Assembly: GCF_007830455.1 (NCBI RefSeq)
Contig: NZ_VLLB01000001.1
Location: 1,507,252 to 1,571,251 of the forward strand
Direction: 5' to 3'
Length of the DNA: 64,000 nucleotides
DNA from: Pseudoduganella lurida
GTDB taxonomy: Bacteria; Pseudomonadota; Gammaproteobacteria; Burkholderiales; Burkholderiaceae_D
The first letter of the stretch is position 1; every line of letters begins with the position of its first letter. A model generated the notes under the pieces. That model was not told the origin of the DNA. It saw nothing but the letters and a program-made list of their open reading frames with translations, and ran no database searches. Shown piece by piece: positions 39,866 to 48,017 of the stretch. Made by a program: the position numbers and the translations under genes.

Positions 39866-40572
39866 GCGAGCGACCGACGAGCCAATTGCCAACGAGCGAA
39901 CAGCCGACGAGCGAATTGCCGACGAGCGAACAGCCGACGAGCGAATTGCCGACGAGCGAACAGCCGACGAGCGCAGGACAGCATGGCGCCGCCGGCCGCC
40001 CGGACGGCAGTCCCGGCAAGTCCGGCGGCAGCACGCTGGCCAGCAGCATCGACGACGCCTACCTGCGTGGCTGGGCCGAGCATTTCCGTGCGCCAGAACT
40101 GGCCACCGAACAGGCGGACGCCTCGGCCGTCGCCTTCCGCATAGGTGCCGAATGGCTGGCCCTGCCCACGGCGATCTTCCTGCGCGTGGCGCCCCATGCG
40201 CTGCCGCACCGCGTGCCGCACCGGAATGCGCGCGGCATGCGCGGCATCGTCAACGTGGGCGGCCAGCTGCATCCCTGCGTGGGCCTGGCCGAACTGCTGG
40301 GCATCGACGAGGACGGCGGCGCCGTGCGCACCGGCCGCCACACCTTCGCGCGCCTGCTGGTGGTGGGCTGGGAAGGCCGCAGCTATGCGCTGCCGGTGGC
40401 GGACCTGCACGGCATCGTGCGCTACGCCAGCGCGCGGCTGGCGGCGCCGGCGGCCACCATCAACAAGGGCGTGCAGCGCTTCCTCACCGGCGTGGTGGCG
40501 GAAGGCGACATGCGCATCGGCCTGCTGGACGCGGGACTGGTGGGCCATCAACTGGCGAGGGCACTGCGATGA
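39862..40572 (+). CDS. wspD: WspD, CheW-like protein with repeated N-terminus
   Basis: 236 residues. The CheW domain occupies about residues 60-235 (VAFRIGAEWLALPTAIFLRV, GIVNVGGQLHPCVGLAELL). It differs from WspD relatives by an N-terminal low-complexity tail of about 40 residues made of alternating TSELP and TSEQP pentapeptides, encoded by a 15-bp DNA repeat. The tail begins at the start codon, which overlaps the wspC stop by 4 nt. WspD is the second coupling protein and in Pseudomonas helps place the complex around the cell. Confidence 0.9.
   Translation: MSERPTSQLPTSEQPTSELPTSEQPTSELPTSEQPTSAGQHGAAGRPDGSPGKSGGSTLASSIDDAYLRGWAEHFRAPELATEQADASAVAFRIGAEWLALPTAIFLRVAPHALPHRVPHRNARGMRGIVNVGGQLHPCVGLAELLGIDEDGGAVRTGRHTFARLLVVGWEGRSYALPVADLHGIVRYASARLAAPAATINKGVQRFLTGVVAEGDMRIGLLDAGLVGHQLARALR
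39868..39973 (+). repeat. 15-bp in-frame tandem repeat at the start of wspD
   Basis: About seven units alternate between CCGACGAGCGAATTG and CCGACGAGCGAACAG, giving a 30-bp higher-order period. The unit length is a multiple of three and preserves the reading frame. Confidence 0.92.
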
Positions 40573-42875
40573 GCGACGACCTGAGCCAGTTCTCGATGAT
40601 CGAGCTGTTCCGCATGGAGGCGGAGAGCCAGACGCAGACGCTGACGGACGGCCTGCTGGCCGTGGAACGCCACGCCGACCCGTCCGACCTGGAAGCGATG
40701 ATGCGCGCGGCGCACTCCATCAAGGGCGCCGCCGCCATCGTGGGGCTGGACGTGATCGTCCAGCTGTCGCATGGCATGGAGGATGCGTTCATCGCCGCCC
40801 AGCATGGCCTCCTGAAGCTGACGCCGAACCGCGTGGACGTGCTGCTGGCCGGCGTGGACCTGATCGTGCAGTGCTCGCACCTGCAGGAAAGCGAGCTGCA
40901 GAACTGGCTGGCCGCCAACGGCGACGCGATCCGCAGCACGCTCAATGCCATCCGCGGCATCGCCTTCCTGCCGGAGCCGGTTGTCGCGGCACCGGCGCCG
41001 GCATCGGTGCCAGCGTTCGCACCCGCGCCTGCGGTGACGCCCGCTCCGGCTCCGGCGCCGACTCCGGCGCCGGCTCCCGCGCCCGTATCGATCCCGGAAC
41101 CGGCACCGCTGCCCGCCGCTACGGCGCCGGCGCCGCAGCCGGAAGCCCCGGCACGCCGCAGCGGCCAGTCCGACCGCCTGCTGTCGCTGGCCGGCGAAGC
41201 CCGCATCGGCGCGCACCAGGTGCAGCCGCTGATCCAGGGCCTGCAGCGCCACAAGCGCAACCAGGCCGCCCTGTTTGCCGCGCTGGACGAGCTGCACGAG
41301 GTGATCGGCCGCATTCCCGACCCCGTGCTGCGCGAAAAGGCCGCGCTGGTGCAGCAGCGCAGCCAGCCGCTGCGCCAGTTCGTGCCGGCCCACATCGCCG
41401 ACATGGAGCAGCACGAGCGGCGCCAGCTCAATGTGGCGCAAAGCCTGGTGGAAGAAGTGCTGGCATTGCGCATGCGGCCGTTCCGCGACGGCGTGCAGGC
41501 CTTCCCGCGCATGGTGCGCGACCTGTCGCGCAGCCTGGGCAAGGACGTGCACCTGGAGATCCGCGGCGAGGACACGCTGGTGGACCGCGACATCCTGGCG
41601 CGCATCGAAAGCCCGCTGAACCACATGCTGCGCAACGCGGTCGACCACGGCATCGAGGATCCCGAGGACCGCATCATGGCCGGCAAGCCGATGAGCGGCA
41701 CCATCATCCTGGAAGCGCGCCACCTGGCCGGCATGCTGAACATCGAGATCCGCGACGATGGCCGCGGCGTCGATCCGGAACGCATCCGCGCGGCCGTCAT
41801 CGCGCGCCGCATGGCCACGCAGGCGATGGCCGATGCGATGTCGGTGGCGGAACTGATGCAGTTCCTGTTCCTGCCCGCGTTCAGCCTGAAGCAGCAGGTC
41901 ACCGAGATTTCCGGCCGCGGCGTGGGCCTGGACATCGTGCACGACGCGATCCGCGAACAGAACGGCACCGTGCGTCTCGAAACGGATCCCGGAAACGGCT
42001 TCTACACGCACATCACGCTGCCGCTGACGCAGTCGATCGTGCGCGCGCTGGTGGTGGACGTGGGCGGCGAAGCCTACGCGCTGCCGATCGTGAAGGTGGA
42101 GCGCGTGCTGCAGGTGCCGCCCGCCGCCCTGCACACGCTGGAGAACAAGCAGTTCTTCGAGCACGAAGGCGCCAACCTGGGCCTGGTCTCGGCGGCCCAG
42201 GTGCTGGGGCTGGGCGAGATGTCGTACCCGGAGCTGCTGCCGGTGATCATCGTCGGCAGCGGCGTGCAGCGCTACGCACTGGTGGTCGATGCCATCCGCG
42301 GCGAGCACAGCCTGGCCGTGCATGCCATCGATCCGATCTTCGGCAAGGTGCGCGACCTGGCCGCCGCCGCGCTGCTCAATGATGGCGAACCGGTGCTGAT
42401 CCTCGATGTGCCGGATCTGCTGGTCTCGATCGAGAAGCTGCTGGCGGAAGGGTCGCTGCAGCAATTGGCGCGCGCCGACAGCGCCACGCGGCGTAGAATG
42501 AAGCGCATCCTCGTCGTTGACGACTCGCTGACCGTGCGCGAAATGGAGCGCAAGCTGCTCACCGGCCGCGGCTTCGAGGTGGACATCGCCGTCGACGGCA
42601 TCGACGGCTGGAACGTGGTGCGCTCCGGCGATTACGACCTCGTGATCACGGACGTGGACATGCCCCGCATGGACGGCATCGAACTGGTCAACCTGATCAA
42701 GAAGGATCTGCATTTGCACAACCTGCCCGTGATGATCGTGTCGTACAAGGACCGGCCGGAAGACCGCGCGCGCGGCCTGGCCGCGGGTGCCGACTACTAC
42801 CTGACGAAAGGGAGCTTCCACGACGAGACGCTGCTCGACGCCGTGGCCGACCTGGTGGGAGACGCCTACCGATGA
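40569..42875 (+). CDS. wspE: WspE, hybrid CheA-receiver kinase
   Basis: 768 residues. The Hpt domain has His49 in AAHSIKGAAA, then a Pro/Ala-rich linker at about residues 138-195. A CheA dimerisation/HATPase core follows (NHMLRNAVDHGIEDP, DDGRGVDPE, GRGVGLDIVHDAI), then a CheW-like regulatory domain. A C-terminal receiver starts near residue 644, with phosphoacceptor Asp695 (ITDVDMPRMDG). This order is the WspE type. It phosphorylates WspR and WspF. The start overlaps wspD and the stop overlaps wspF by 4 nt each. Confidence 0.95.
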   Translation: MSDDLSQFSMIELFRMEAESQTQTLTDGLLAVERHADPSDLEAMMRAAHSIKGAAAIVGLDVIVQLSHGMEDAFIAAQHGLLKLTPNRVDVLLAGVDLIVQCSHLQESELQNWLAANGDAIRSTLNAIRGIAFLPEPVVAAPAPASVPAFAPAPAVTPAPAPAPTPAPAPAPVSIPEPAPLPAATAPAPQPEAPARRSGQSDRLLSLAGEARIGAHQVQPLIQGLQRHKRNQAALFAALDELHEVIGRIPDPVLREKAALVQQRSQPLRQFVPAHIADMEQHERRQLNVAQSLVEEVLALRMRPFRDGVQAFPRMVRDLSRSLGKDVHLEIRGEDTLVDRDILARIESPLNHMLRNAVDHGIEDPEDRIMAGKPMSGTIILEARHLAGMLNIEIRDDGRGVDPERIRAAVIARRMATQAMADAMSVAELMQFLFLPAFSLKQQVTEISGRGVGLDIVHDAIREQNGTVRLETDPGNGFYTHITLPLTQSIVRALVVDVGGEAYALPIVKVERVLQVPPAALHTLENKQFFEHEGANLGLVSAAQVLGLGEMSYPELLPVIIVGSGVQRYALVVDAIRGEHSLAVHAIDPIFGKVRDLAAAALLNDGEPVLILDVPDLLVSIEKLLAEGSLQQLARADSATRRRMKRILVVDDSLTVREMERKLLTGRGFEVDIAVDGIDGWNVVRSGDYDLVITDVDMPRMDGIELVNLIKKDLHLHNLPVMIVSYKDRPEDRARGLAAGADYYLTKGSFHDETLLDAVADLVGDAYR

Positions 42876-43909
42876 ACGGCCTGAAGATCGGCATCGCCAA
42901 CGACGTGGCCATGGCGGCCGAGGCGCTGCGCCGCGTGGTGGCCGGCACGCGCCAGCACGAGGTGCTGTGGATCGCCCGCACCGGCCTGGAAGCGGTGCGC
43001 ATGTGCGCCGAGCGCCGTCCCGACCTGATCCTGATGGACCTGAACATGCCGGAGCTCGATGGCGTGGAAGCCACGCGCCGCATCATGGAGGAGTCGCCCT
43101 GCGCGATCCTGGTGGTGACGGGCCGGCCGCAGGACAGCGTGAACCAGGTGTTCCGCGCGCTGGGCGCCGGCGCGCTGGACGTGACGGCCACGCCGATCCT
43201 CGTGCCGGGCCATAACGAAGGCGGCGCGCAGCTGCTGGCGAAGATCCGCACGATGGAAAAGCTGATCCGCCACAGCGGCGGCAGCCAGGGCATGTCGCCG
43301 CGCAGCGCCACCCCGCCGGCCGAGCGGCCCGAGTCGGGCGTGCGCACCCTGCTGGCCATCGGCGCCTCCACCGGCGGCCCGGTGGCCGTGGCACGCATCC
43401 TGGCGGGCTGGCAGGCGCCGGCCGATTGCGCGGTCGTGGTGGTGCAGCACATCGACGAGAATTTCGCCGACCATTTCGCCCGCTGGCTGGCCGACCAGCT
43501 GGCGATGCCGGTGCGCGCGATCGAGCACGGCGACGAGCTGATGGGTGGCACGGTGATGATCGCCAAGAGCAATGACCACTTGGTACTGGATGAAAAGCGA
43601 CACTTGGGTTACGATGCGGTACCGAAGGATTATGCTTACCGCCCGTCCGTCGATGTATTCTTCCGCTGCGTGGCGCAGCACTGGCGGGGGGATGCCACCG
43701 GCATCCTGCTCACGGGCATGGGCCGCGATGGCGCCGAGGGCCTGCTGGCCATGCGACGGGCCGGCAAGACCACGGTGGCGCAGGACCAGGCCACCAGCGC
43801 CGTCTACGGCATGCCGCGCGCGGCGGCCGAACTGGACGCAGCCCAGCTGGTGCTGCCGCTCGAGAAAATCGGGCCTTTTCTGCGCAGTACCACTGGAGGC
43901 CGATTCTAG
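42872..43909 (+). CDS. wspF: WspF, CheB-type methylesterase
   Basis: 345 residues. N-terminal receiver with phosphoacceptor Asp56 (LILMDLNMPELDG), and a C-terminal methylesterase domain with catalytic Ser166 in GASTGGPVAV, His in VVQHIDENFADHF and the late Asp in LTGMGRDGAEGL. It resets WspA methylation; in Pseudomonas loss of WspF locks the pathway on and gives wrinkly colonies. In this copy the receiver, linker and catalytic residues all look intact. A 50-nt gap separates it from wspR. Confidence 0.95.
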   Translation: MNGLKIGIANDVAMAAEALRRVVAGTRQHEVLWIARTGLEAVRMCAERRPDLILMDLNMPELDGVEATRRIMEESPCAILVVTGRPQDSVNQVFRALGAGALDVTATPILVPGHNEGGAQLLAKIRTMEKLIRHSGGSQGMSPRSATPPAERPESGVRTLLAIGASTGGPVAVARILAGWQAPADCAVVVVQHIDENFADHFARWLADQLAMPVRAIEHGDELMGGTVMIAKSNDHLVLDEKRHLGYDAVPKDYAYRPSVDVFFRCVAQHWRGDATGILLTGMGRDGAEGLLAMRRAGKTTVAQDQATSAVYGMPRAAAELDAAQLVLPLEKIGPFLRSTTGGRF

Positions 43910-43959
43910 CGCACGAGCGCGTGAGGGCCGCCAGCGTTCAAACTTTATTAGGAAGCCCG

Positions 43960-44982
43960 ATGTCGCAGGACTTCACCGCTGGCGCGGAACCGGAAATCAC
44001 CCTCACCCCGTTCAAAGTGCGCGTACTGCTGGTCGACGACCAGCTGCTGGTCATCGAGGCCGTGCGCCGCATGGTGGCGGACCAGCCCGATATCGAATTC
44101 CACTTCGTGACCGACCCGGCGCGTGCCGAGGAATGCGCCGTGCGCCTGCAGCCCACCGTCATCCTGCAGGACCTGATGATGCCGGGCTGGGACGGCTTCG
44201 ACCTGATCCGCAGCTACCGCGCCCAGCCGGACCTGAAGCACGTGCCCGTCATCGTGCTGTCCGCCAAGGAGGAGCCGGCCTCGAAGGCACACGGCTTTGC
44301 CGTCGGCGCCAACGACTATCTGGTGAAGGTGCCGGACCGCCTGGAACTGCTGGCGCGCATCCGTTATCACTCGGGCGCCTACATCAGCCGCCTGCAGCGC
44401 GACGAGGCCTTCCGCTTCCTGCGCGAGAGCCAGAAGAACCTGGCCGAGGCGAACATCGAGCTGCACAAGCTGGCCGCGCTGGACAGCCTGACGGGCATCG
44501 CCAACCGCCGCCGCTTCGACGAAACGCTGCTGCAGGAATGGCAGCGCGCCCAGCGCGAGCGCCGTCCCCTGTCGCTGCTGCTGTGCGATATCGACTGCTT
44601 CAAGATGTACAACGACACGTTCGGCCACCTGGGCGGGGACCTGTGCCTGAAGAAGACGGCGGCCGTGCTGACGGCCTGCCTGAAGCGCCCGGCCGACCTG
44701 GCGGCCCGCTACGGCGGCGAGGAGTTCGCCATCGTGCTGCCCGATACGGATGCCCCCGGTGCCCGCATCGTGGCCGAGGAATGCCTGCGCAGCCTGATGA
44801 AGCTGAAGATGGACAATCCGCAGTCGGTGCACGGCATCGTCACGCTGTCGATCGGCGTGGCCACCCTCGTGCCGGCACCGGGCACCGCGCCCTCGCACCT
44901 GGTGGAAGGCGCCGACCGCGCGCTGTACGCCGCCAAGGGCGAAGGCCGCAACCGCGCCGTCAGCGTGGCCCAGCTGCTCTGA
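43960..44982 (+). CDS. wspR: WspR, response-regulator diguanylate cyclase
   Basis: 340 residues from the ATG at 43960, which has AGGAAG just upstream; a GTG at 43921 would extend it but lacks a ribosome site. The receiver has Asp71 (LQDLMMPGWDG). A coiled-coil linker (residues about 145-180) is followed by the GGDEF domain with active-site GGEEF at 252-256 and an inhibitory I-site RPAD at 243-246. It makes cyclic di-GMP when phosphorylated by WspE. It runs tail to tail into murB with only 10 nt between. Confidence 0.95.
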   Translation: MSQDFTAGAEPEITLTPFKVRVLLVDDQLLVIEAVRRMVADQPDIEFHFVTDPARAEECAVRLQPTVILQDLMMPGWDGFDLIRSYRAQPDLKHVPVIVLSAKEEPASKAHGFAVGANDYLVKVPDRLELLARIRYHSGAYISRLQRDEAFRFLRESQKNLAEANIELHKLAALDSLTGIANRRRFDETLLQEWQRAQRERRPLSLLLCDIDCFKMYNDTFGHLGGDLCLKKTAAVLTACLKRPADLAARYGGEEFAIVLPDTDAPGARIVAEECLRSLMKLKMDNPQSVHGIVTLSIGVATLVPAPGTAPSHLVEGADRALYAAKGEGRNRAVSVAQLL

Positions 44983-44992
44983 ACCCGGTTCG

Positions 44993-46042
44993 CTACACGA
45001 ACACGGGTTCCGGCTCCAGCAGCACGCCGTAGCGCGCCTGCACATCGGCCTGGATCGCTTCGGCCAGCCGCTGCACGTCGGCACCCGTGGCGCCCCCATG
45101 GTTCACCAATACCAGCGCCTGTTTCGGGTAGACCCCGGCCGCACCCAGGCTTTTCCCCTTCCAGCCGCACTGGTCGATCAGCCAGCCGGCGGCCAGCTTC
45201 TCGCTGCCGTCTTCCTGGCGGTGATGGACGAGATCGGGAAAGCGCGCCAGCAGCGCCCTGCACGCTTCGCTGCCGACCACGGGATTCTTGAAGAAGCTGC
45301 CGGCATTGCCGATCACGGCCGGATCGGGCAGCTTGCGGCGGCGGATGGCGACCACGGCATCGGCCACATTCTGCGGCGTGGGCGACACAATCCCCGCCAT
45401 GGCATTGGCCAGCTCGGCATAGCGCAGGTTCGGTTGCCAGACGCGCGGCAGCGCGAATGTCACGTCCGTCACGATCAGGTGACGGCCTTCGGGCCCCTTG
45501 AAAATGCTGTCGCGGTAGCCGAAGCGGCACGCCGCCCGGTCCAGCGTCACGGTGCTGCCCGACGCCGGGTCGAACGCCGTCAGGCTGTGGAACACATCCT
45601 TCGTTTCGAGGCCGTAGGCGCCGATGTTCTGGATCGGCGCGGCGCCCACCGTGCCCGGGATCAGCGACAGGTTCTCCAGGCCGCCCAGGCCCTGCGCCAG
45701 CGTGTACTGCACGAAGTCGTGCCAGTTCTCCCCCGCCTCGCCACGCACATGCACGTGACCGGCATCGCCCGGCAGGATGGCCCGGCCGCGCGTGGCCAGG
45801 TGGATGACCAGGCCGTCGAAGTCGCCCGTCAGCAGCAGGTTGCTGCCGCCGCCCAGCACCAGCCGGGGCAGCGTCGCCAGTGCCGGGTCGGCCTTCAGCG
45901 CGGCGAACAGGGCCGGCAGCCCCTCCGCATGGTCGATCCGGGCGTAATGCCGGGCGTGCGCGGCAATGCCGAAGGTATTGAGTTCACGGAGGGGAAAATC
46001 GCTGGCAATGGCGGGTGCGGAAGGCATGGCAGGCTGGGTCAT
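44993..46042 (-). CDS. murB: UDP-N-acetylenolpyruvoylglucosamine reductase
   Basis: 349 residues, type I (E. coli MurB 342). FAD-binding motif [11 protein letters not shown] near residue 65, the substrate block [17 protein letters not shown] near residue 130 with the Tyr loop that defines type I enzymes, and the catalytic Ser region [12 protein letters not shown] near residue 250. It makes UDP-MurNAc for peptidoglycan. It is monocistronic and divergent from yajQ across 134 bp. Confidence 0.96.
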   Translation of the reverse strand: MTQPAMPSAPAIASDFPLRELNTFGIAAHARHYARIDHAEGLPALFAALKADPALATLPRLVLGGGSNLLLTGDFDGLVIHLATRGRAILPGDAGHVHVRGEAGENWHDFVQYTLAQGLGGLENLSLIPGTVGAAPIQNIGAYGLETKDVFHSLTAFDPASGSTVTLDRAACRFGYRDSIFKGPEGRHLIVTDVTFALPRVWQPNLRYAELANAMAGIVSPTPQNVADAVVAIRRRKLPDPAVIGNAGSFFKNPVVGSEACRALLARFPDLVHHRQEDGSEKLAAGWLIDQCGWKGKSLGAAGVYPKQALVLVNHGGATGADVQRLAEAIQADVQARYGVLLEPEPVFV

Positions 46043-46176
46043 CTGGCCGATTATAGGGGCAATATGAGGGAAATGAGGCGTGGCCCACACAAAAACGATC
46101 GAGCGTTCGGGCCGTTGTCCGTTAAAATATCGCATCTTTGGCGGGCGACCGCCGGCAACAACAGAAAGGAAACACC

Positions 46177-46662
46177 ATGCCATCGTTTGACGTCGTATCC
46201 GAAGCCGACATGATCGAGGTACGCAACGCCGTCGACCAGTCGAACAAGGAAATCACCACGCGTTTCGACTTCAAGGGCAGCGATGCCCGCGTCGAGCAGA
46301 AGGAAAACGAGCTGACGGCGTTTGCCGACTCCGATTTCCAGCTGCAGCAGGTGAAGGACGTGCTGACCAACAAGCTGGCCAAGCGCAAGGTGGACGTGCG
46401 CTTCCTGGACGAAGGCAAGATCGAGAAGATCGGCGGCGACAAGGTCAAGCAGGTGATCAAGGTGAAGAACGGCCTCGAGACGGAAGATGCCAAGAAGATC
46501 ACCAAGATCATCAAGGAAAGCAAGATGAAGGTGCAGGCCAGCATCCAGGGCGAATCCGTGCGGGTGACCGGCGCCAAGCGCGACGACCTGCAGGCCGCCA
46601 TGGCCATGCTGCGCAAGGAAGTGGCCGATACGCCGCTCGAGTTCAACAACTTCCGCGACTGA
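46177..46662 (+). CDS. yajQ: YajQ-family nucleotide-binding protein
   Basis: 161 residues with AAAGGA six nt upstream of the ATG. N-terminal [20 protein letters not shown] and [10 protein letters not shown] are family hallmarks. YajQ proteins have two RNP-like folds. In Xanthomonas, Pseudomonas and Stenotrophomonas members are reported to bind cyclic di-GMP and act with a LysR factor. A TAAAAT at 46123-46128 is a plausible -10. The nitronate monooxygenase gene follows after 30 nt and is probably co-transcribed. Confidence 0.95.
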   Translation: MPSFDVVSEADMIEVRNAVDQSNKEITTRFDFKGSDARVEQKENELTAFADSDFQLQQVKDVLTNKLAKRKVDVRFLDEGKIEKIGGDKVKQVIKVKNGLETEDAKKITKIIKESKMKVQASIQGESVRVTGAKRDDLQAAMAMLRKEVADTPLEFNNFRD

Positions 46663-46692
46663 CCCGCACGTTCGGGAGTCCAGAGGATAGCA

Positions 46693-47964
46693 ATGAAATG
46701 TGTTGACGATTTTCGCCTGAAGTTCGGCGACAAGGAATACGTACCCATCATGATCGGCGGCATGGGCGTGGACATTTCCACGTCCGAGCTGGCGCTGGAA
46801 GCGGCACGCCTGGGCGGTATCGGCCATATCTCCGATGCGATGGTCGAGGATGTGTCCGACCGCCGCTTCGACACGACCTTCGTGAAGGACAAGACGAAGC
46901 TCTACAAGTTCAACATCAACAATATGGACAAGGCGGTGGTGCAGTTCGACCTGAACCGCCTGGCCGAAGCGCAGCGCCTGCACATCGGTAAAACGATGGA
47001 AGCGAAAAAAGGTCCCGGCCTGATCTTCGTGAACTGCATGGAGAAGCTGACGATGAACGGCCCGCGCGAAACGCTGCGCGTGCGCCTGAACGCGGCGCTC
47101 GATGCGGGCATCGACGGCATCACGCTGTCGGCCGGCCTGCACTTCAACTCGTTCGGCCTGATGGCGGACCATCCCCGCTTCCGCGAAGCGAAGCTGGGCA
47201 TCATCGTCTCGTCCGTGCGCGCGCTGACGATCTTCCTGCGCAAGAACGCCAAGCTGGACCGCCTGCCGGACTTCGTGATCGTGGAAGGCCCGCTGGCCGG
47301 CGGCCACCTGGGCTTCGGCCTGGAAGACTGGCAGGACTACGACCTGCACACGATTACCGCCGAAGTGCTGGCCTACCTGAAGGCCGAGAACCTGGACGTG
47401 CCGGTGATCGCCGCCGGCGGCATCTTCACCGGCAGCGATGCCGTGTCGTTCCTGGAAATGGGCGCGGCCGGCGTGCAGGTGGCCACCCGCTTCACGATCG
47501 CCAAGGAATGCGGCCTGCCCGCCAAGGTCAAGCAGGAATATGCCAAGGCCTCCGAGGAGGACGTGATCGTCAACGGCATCTCGCCGACCGGATACCCGAT
47601 GCGCATGCTGCGCAGCACGCCGGCCATCGGCGCCAACACGCGCCCCGGCTGCGAGTCGTACGGCTACCTGCTCGATGCCACCGGCAACTGCTCGTACATC
47701 AACTCGTACAACCGCGACGTGGTGGCCAACGGCGGCAGCGACAAGGGCATCAAGGTGATGGACAAGACCTGCCTGTGCACGCACATGCGCAATTTTAATT
47801 GCTGGACCTGCGGCCACTACACGTACCGCCTGAAGGACACCACGGTGAAGCTGGAGAACGGCGACTACCTGCTGCCCTCGGCGGAACACATCTTCAAGGA
47901 CTACCAGTTCAGCACGGACAACCGCATCGCCCTGCCGCCACTCGAGGAAGTGCAGACGGCGTAG
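46693..47964 (+). CDS. Nitronate monooxygenase-family flavoprotein
   Basis: 423 residues, TIM-barrel FMN enzyme of the 2-nitropropane dioxygenase/FabK superfamily (IMIGGMGVDISTSELAL near the N-terminus, PVIAAGGIFTGSDAV and the phosphate-site AAGVQVATRF). Compared with ordinary nitronate monooxygenases (about 320-350) it has a C-terminal extension of about 100 residues with a cysteine cluster (DKTCLCTHMRNFNCWTCGHY) that could bind zinc or an iron-sulfur cluster. The AGAGGA ribosome site is good. Substrate is uncertain. It is followed by a bidirectional terminator. Confidence 0.88.
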   Translation: MKCVDDFRLKFGDKEYVPIMIGGMGVDISTSELALEAARLGGIGHISDAMVEDVSDRRFDTTFVKDKTKLYKFNINNMDKAVVQFDLNRLAEAQRLHIGKTMEAKKGPGLIFVNCMEKLTMNGPRETLRVRLNAALDAGIDGITLSAGLHFNSFGLMADHPRFREAKLGIIVSSVRALTIFLRKNAKLDRLPDFVIVEGPLAGGHLGFGLEDWQDYDLHTITAEVLAYLKAENLDVPVIAAGGIFTGSDAVSFLEMGAAGVQVATRFTIAKECGLPAKVKQEYAKASEEDVIVNGISPTGYPMRMLRSTPAIGANTRPGCESYGYLLDATGNCSYINSYNRDVVANGGSDKGIKVMDKTCLCTHMRNFNCWTCGHYTYRLKDTTVKLENGDYLLPSAEHIFKDYQFSTDNRIALPPLEEVQTA

Positions 47965-47981
47965 CGGTCGTTCCTGCCATT

Positions 47982-48017
47982 GAAAAGGGCGCTGCCTGCG
48001 AGGGCAGCGCCCTTTTT
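47982..48017. terminator. Bidirectional intrinsic terminator
   Basis: An 11-bp stem (AGGGCGCTGCC at 47986-47996 with GGCAGCGCCCT at 48003-48013) and a 6-nt loop, flanked by AAAA on the left and TTTTT on the right. It serves the nitronate monooxygenase gene (plus) and the GTPase gene (minus). Confidence 0.92.

Noticed and set aside
36192..44982. Flagellar chemotaxis operon
   Set aside because: There is no CheY or CheZ, no flagellar gene, and the CheR-TPR and receiver-GGDEF members are Wsp-specific.
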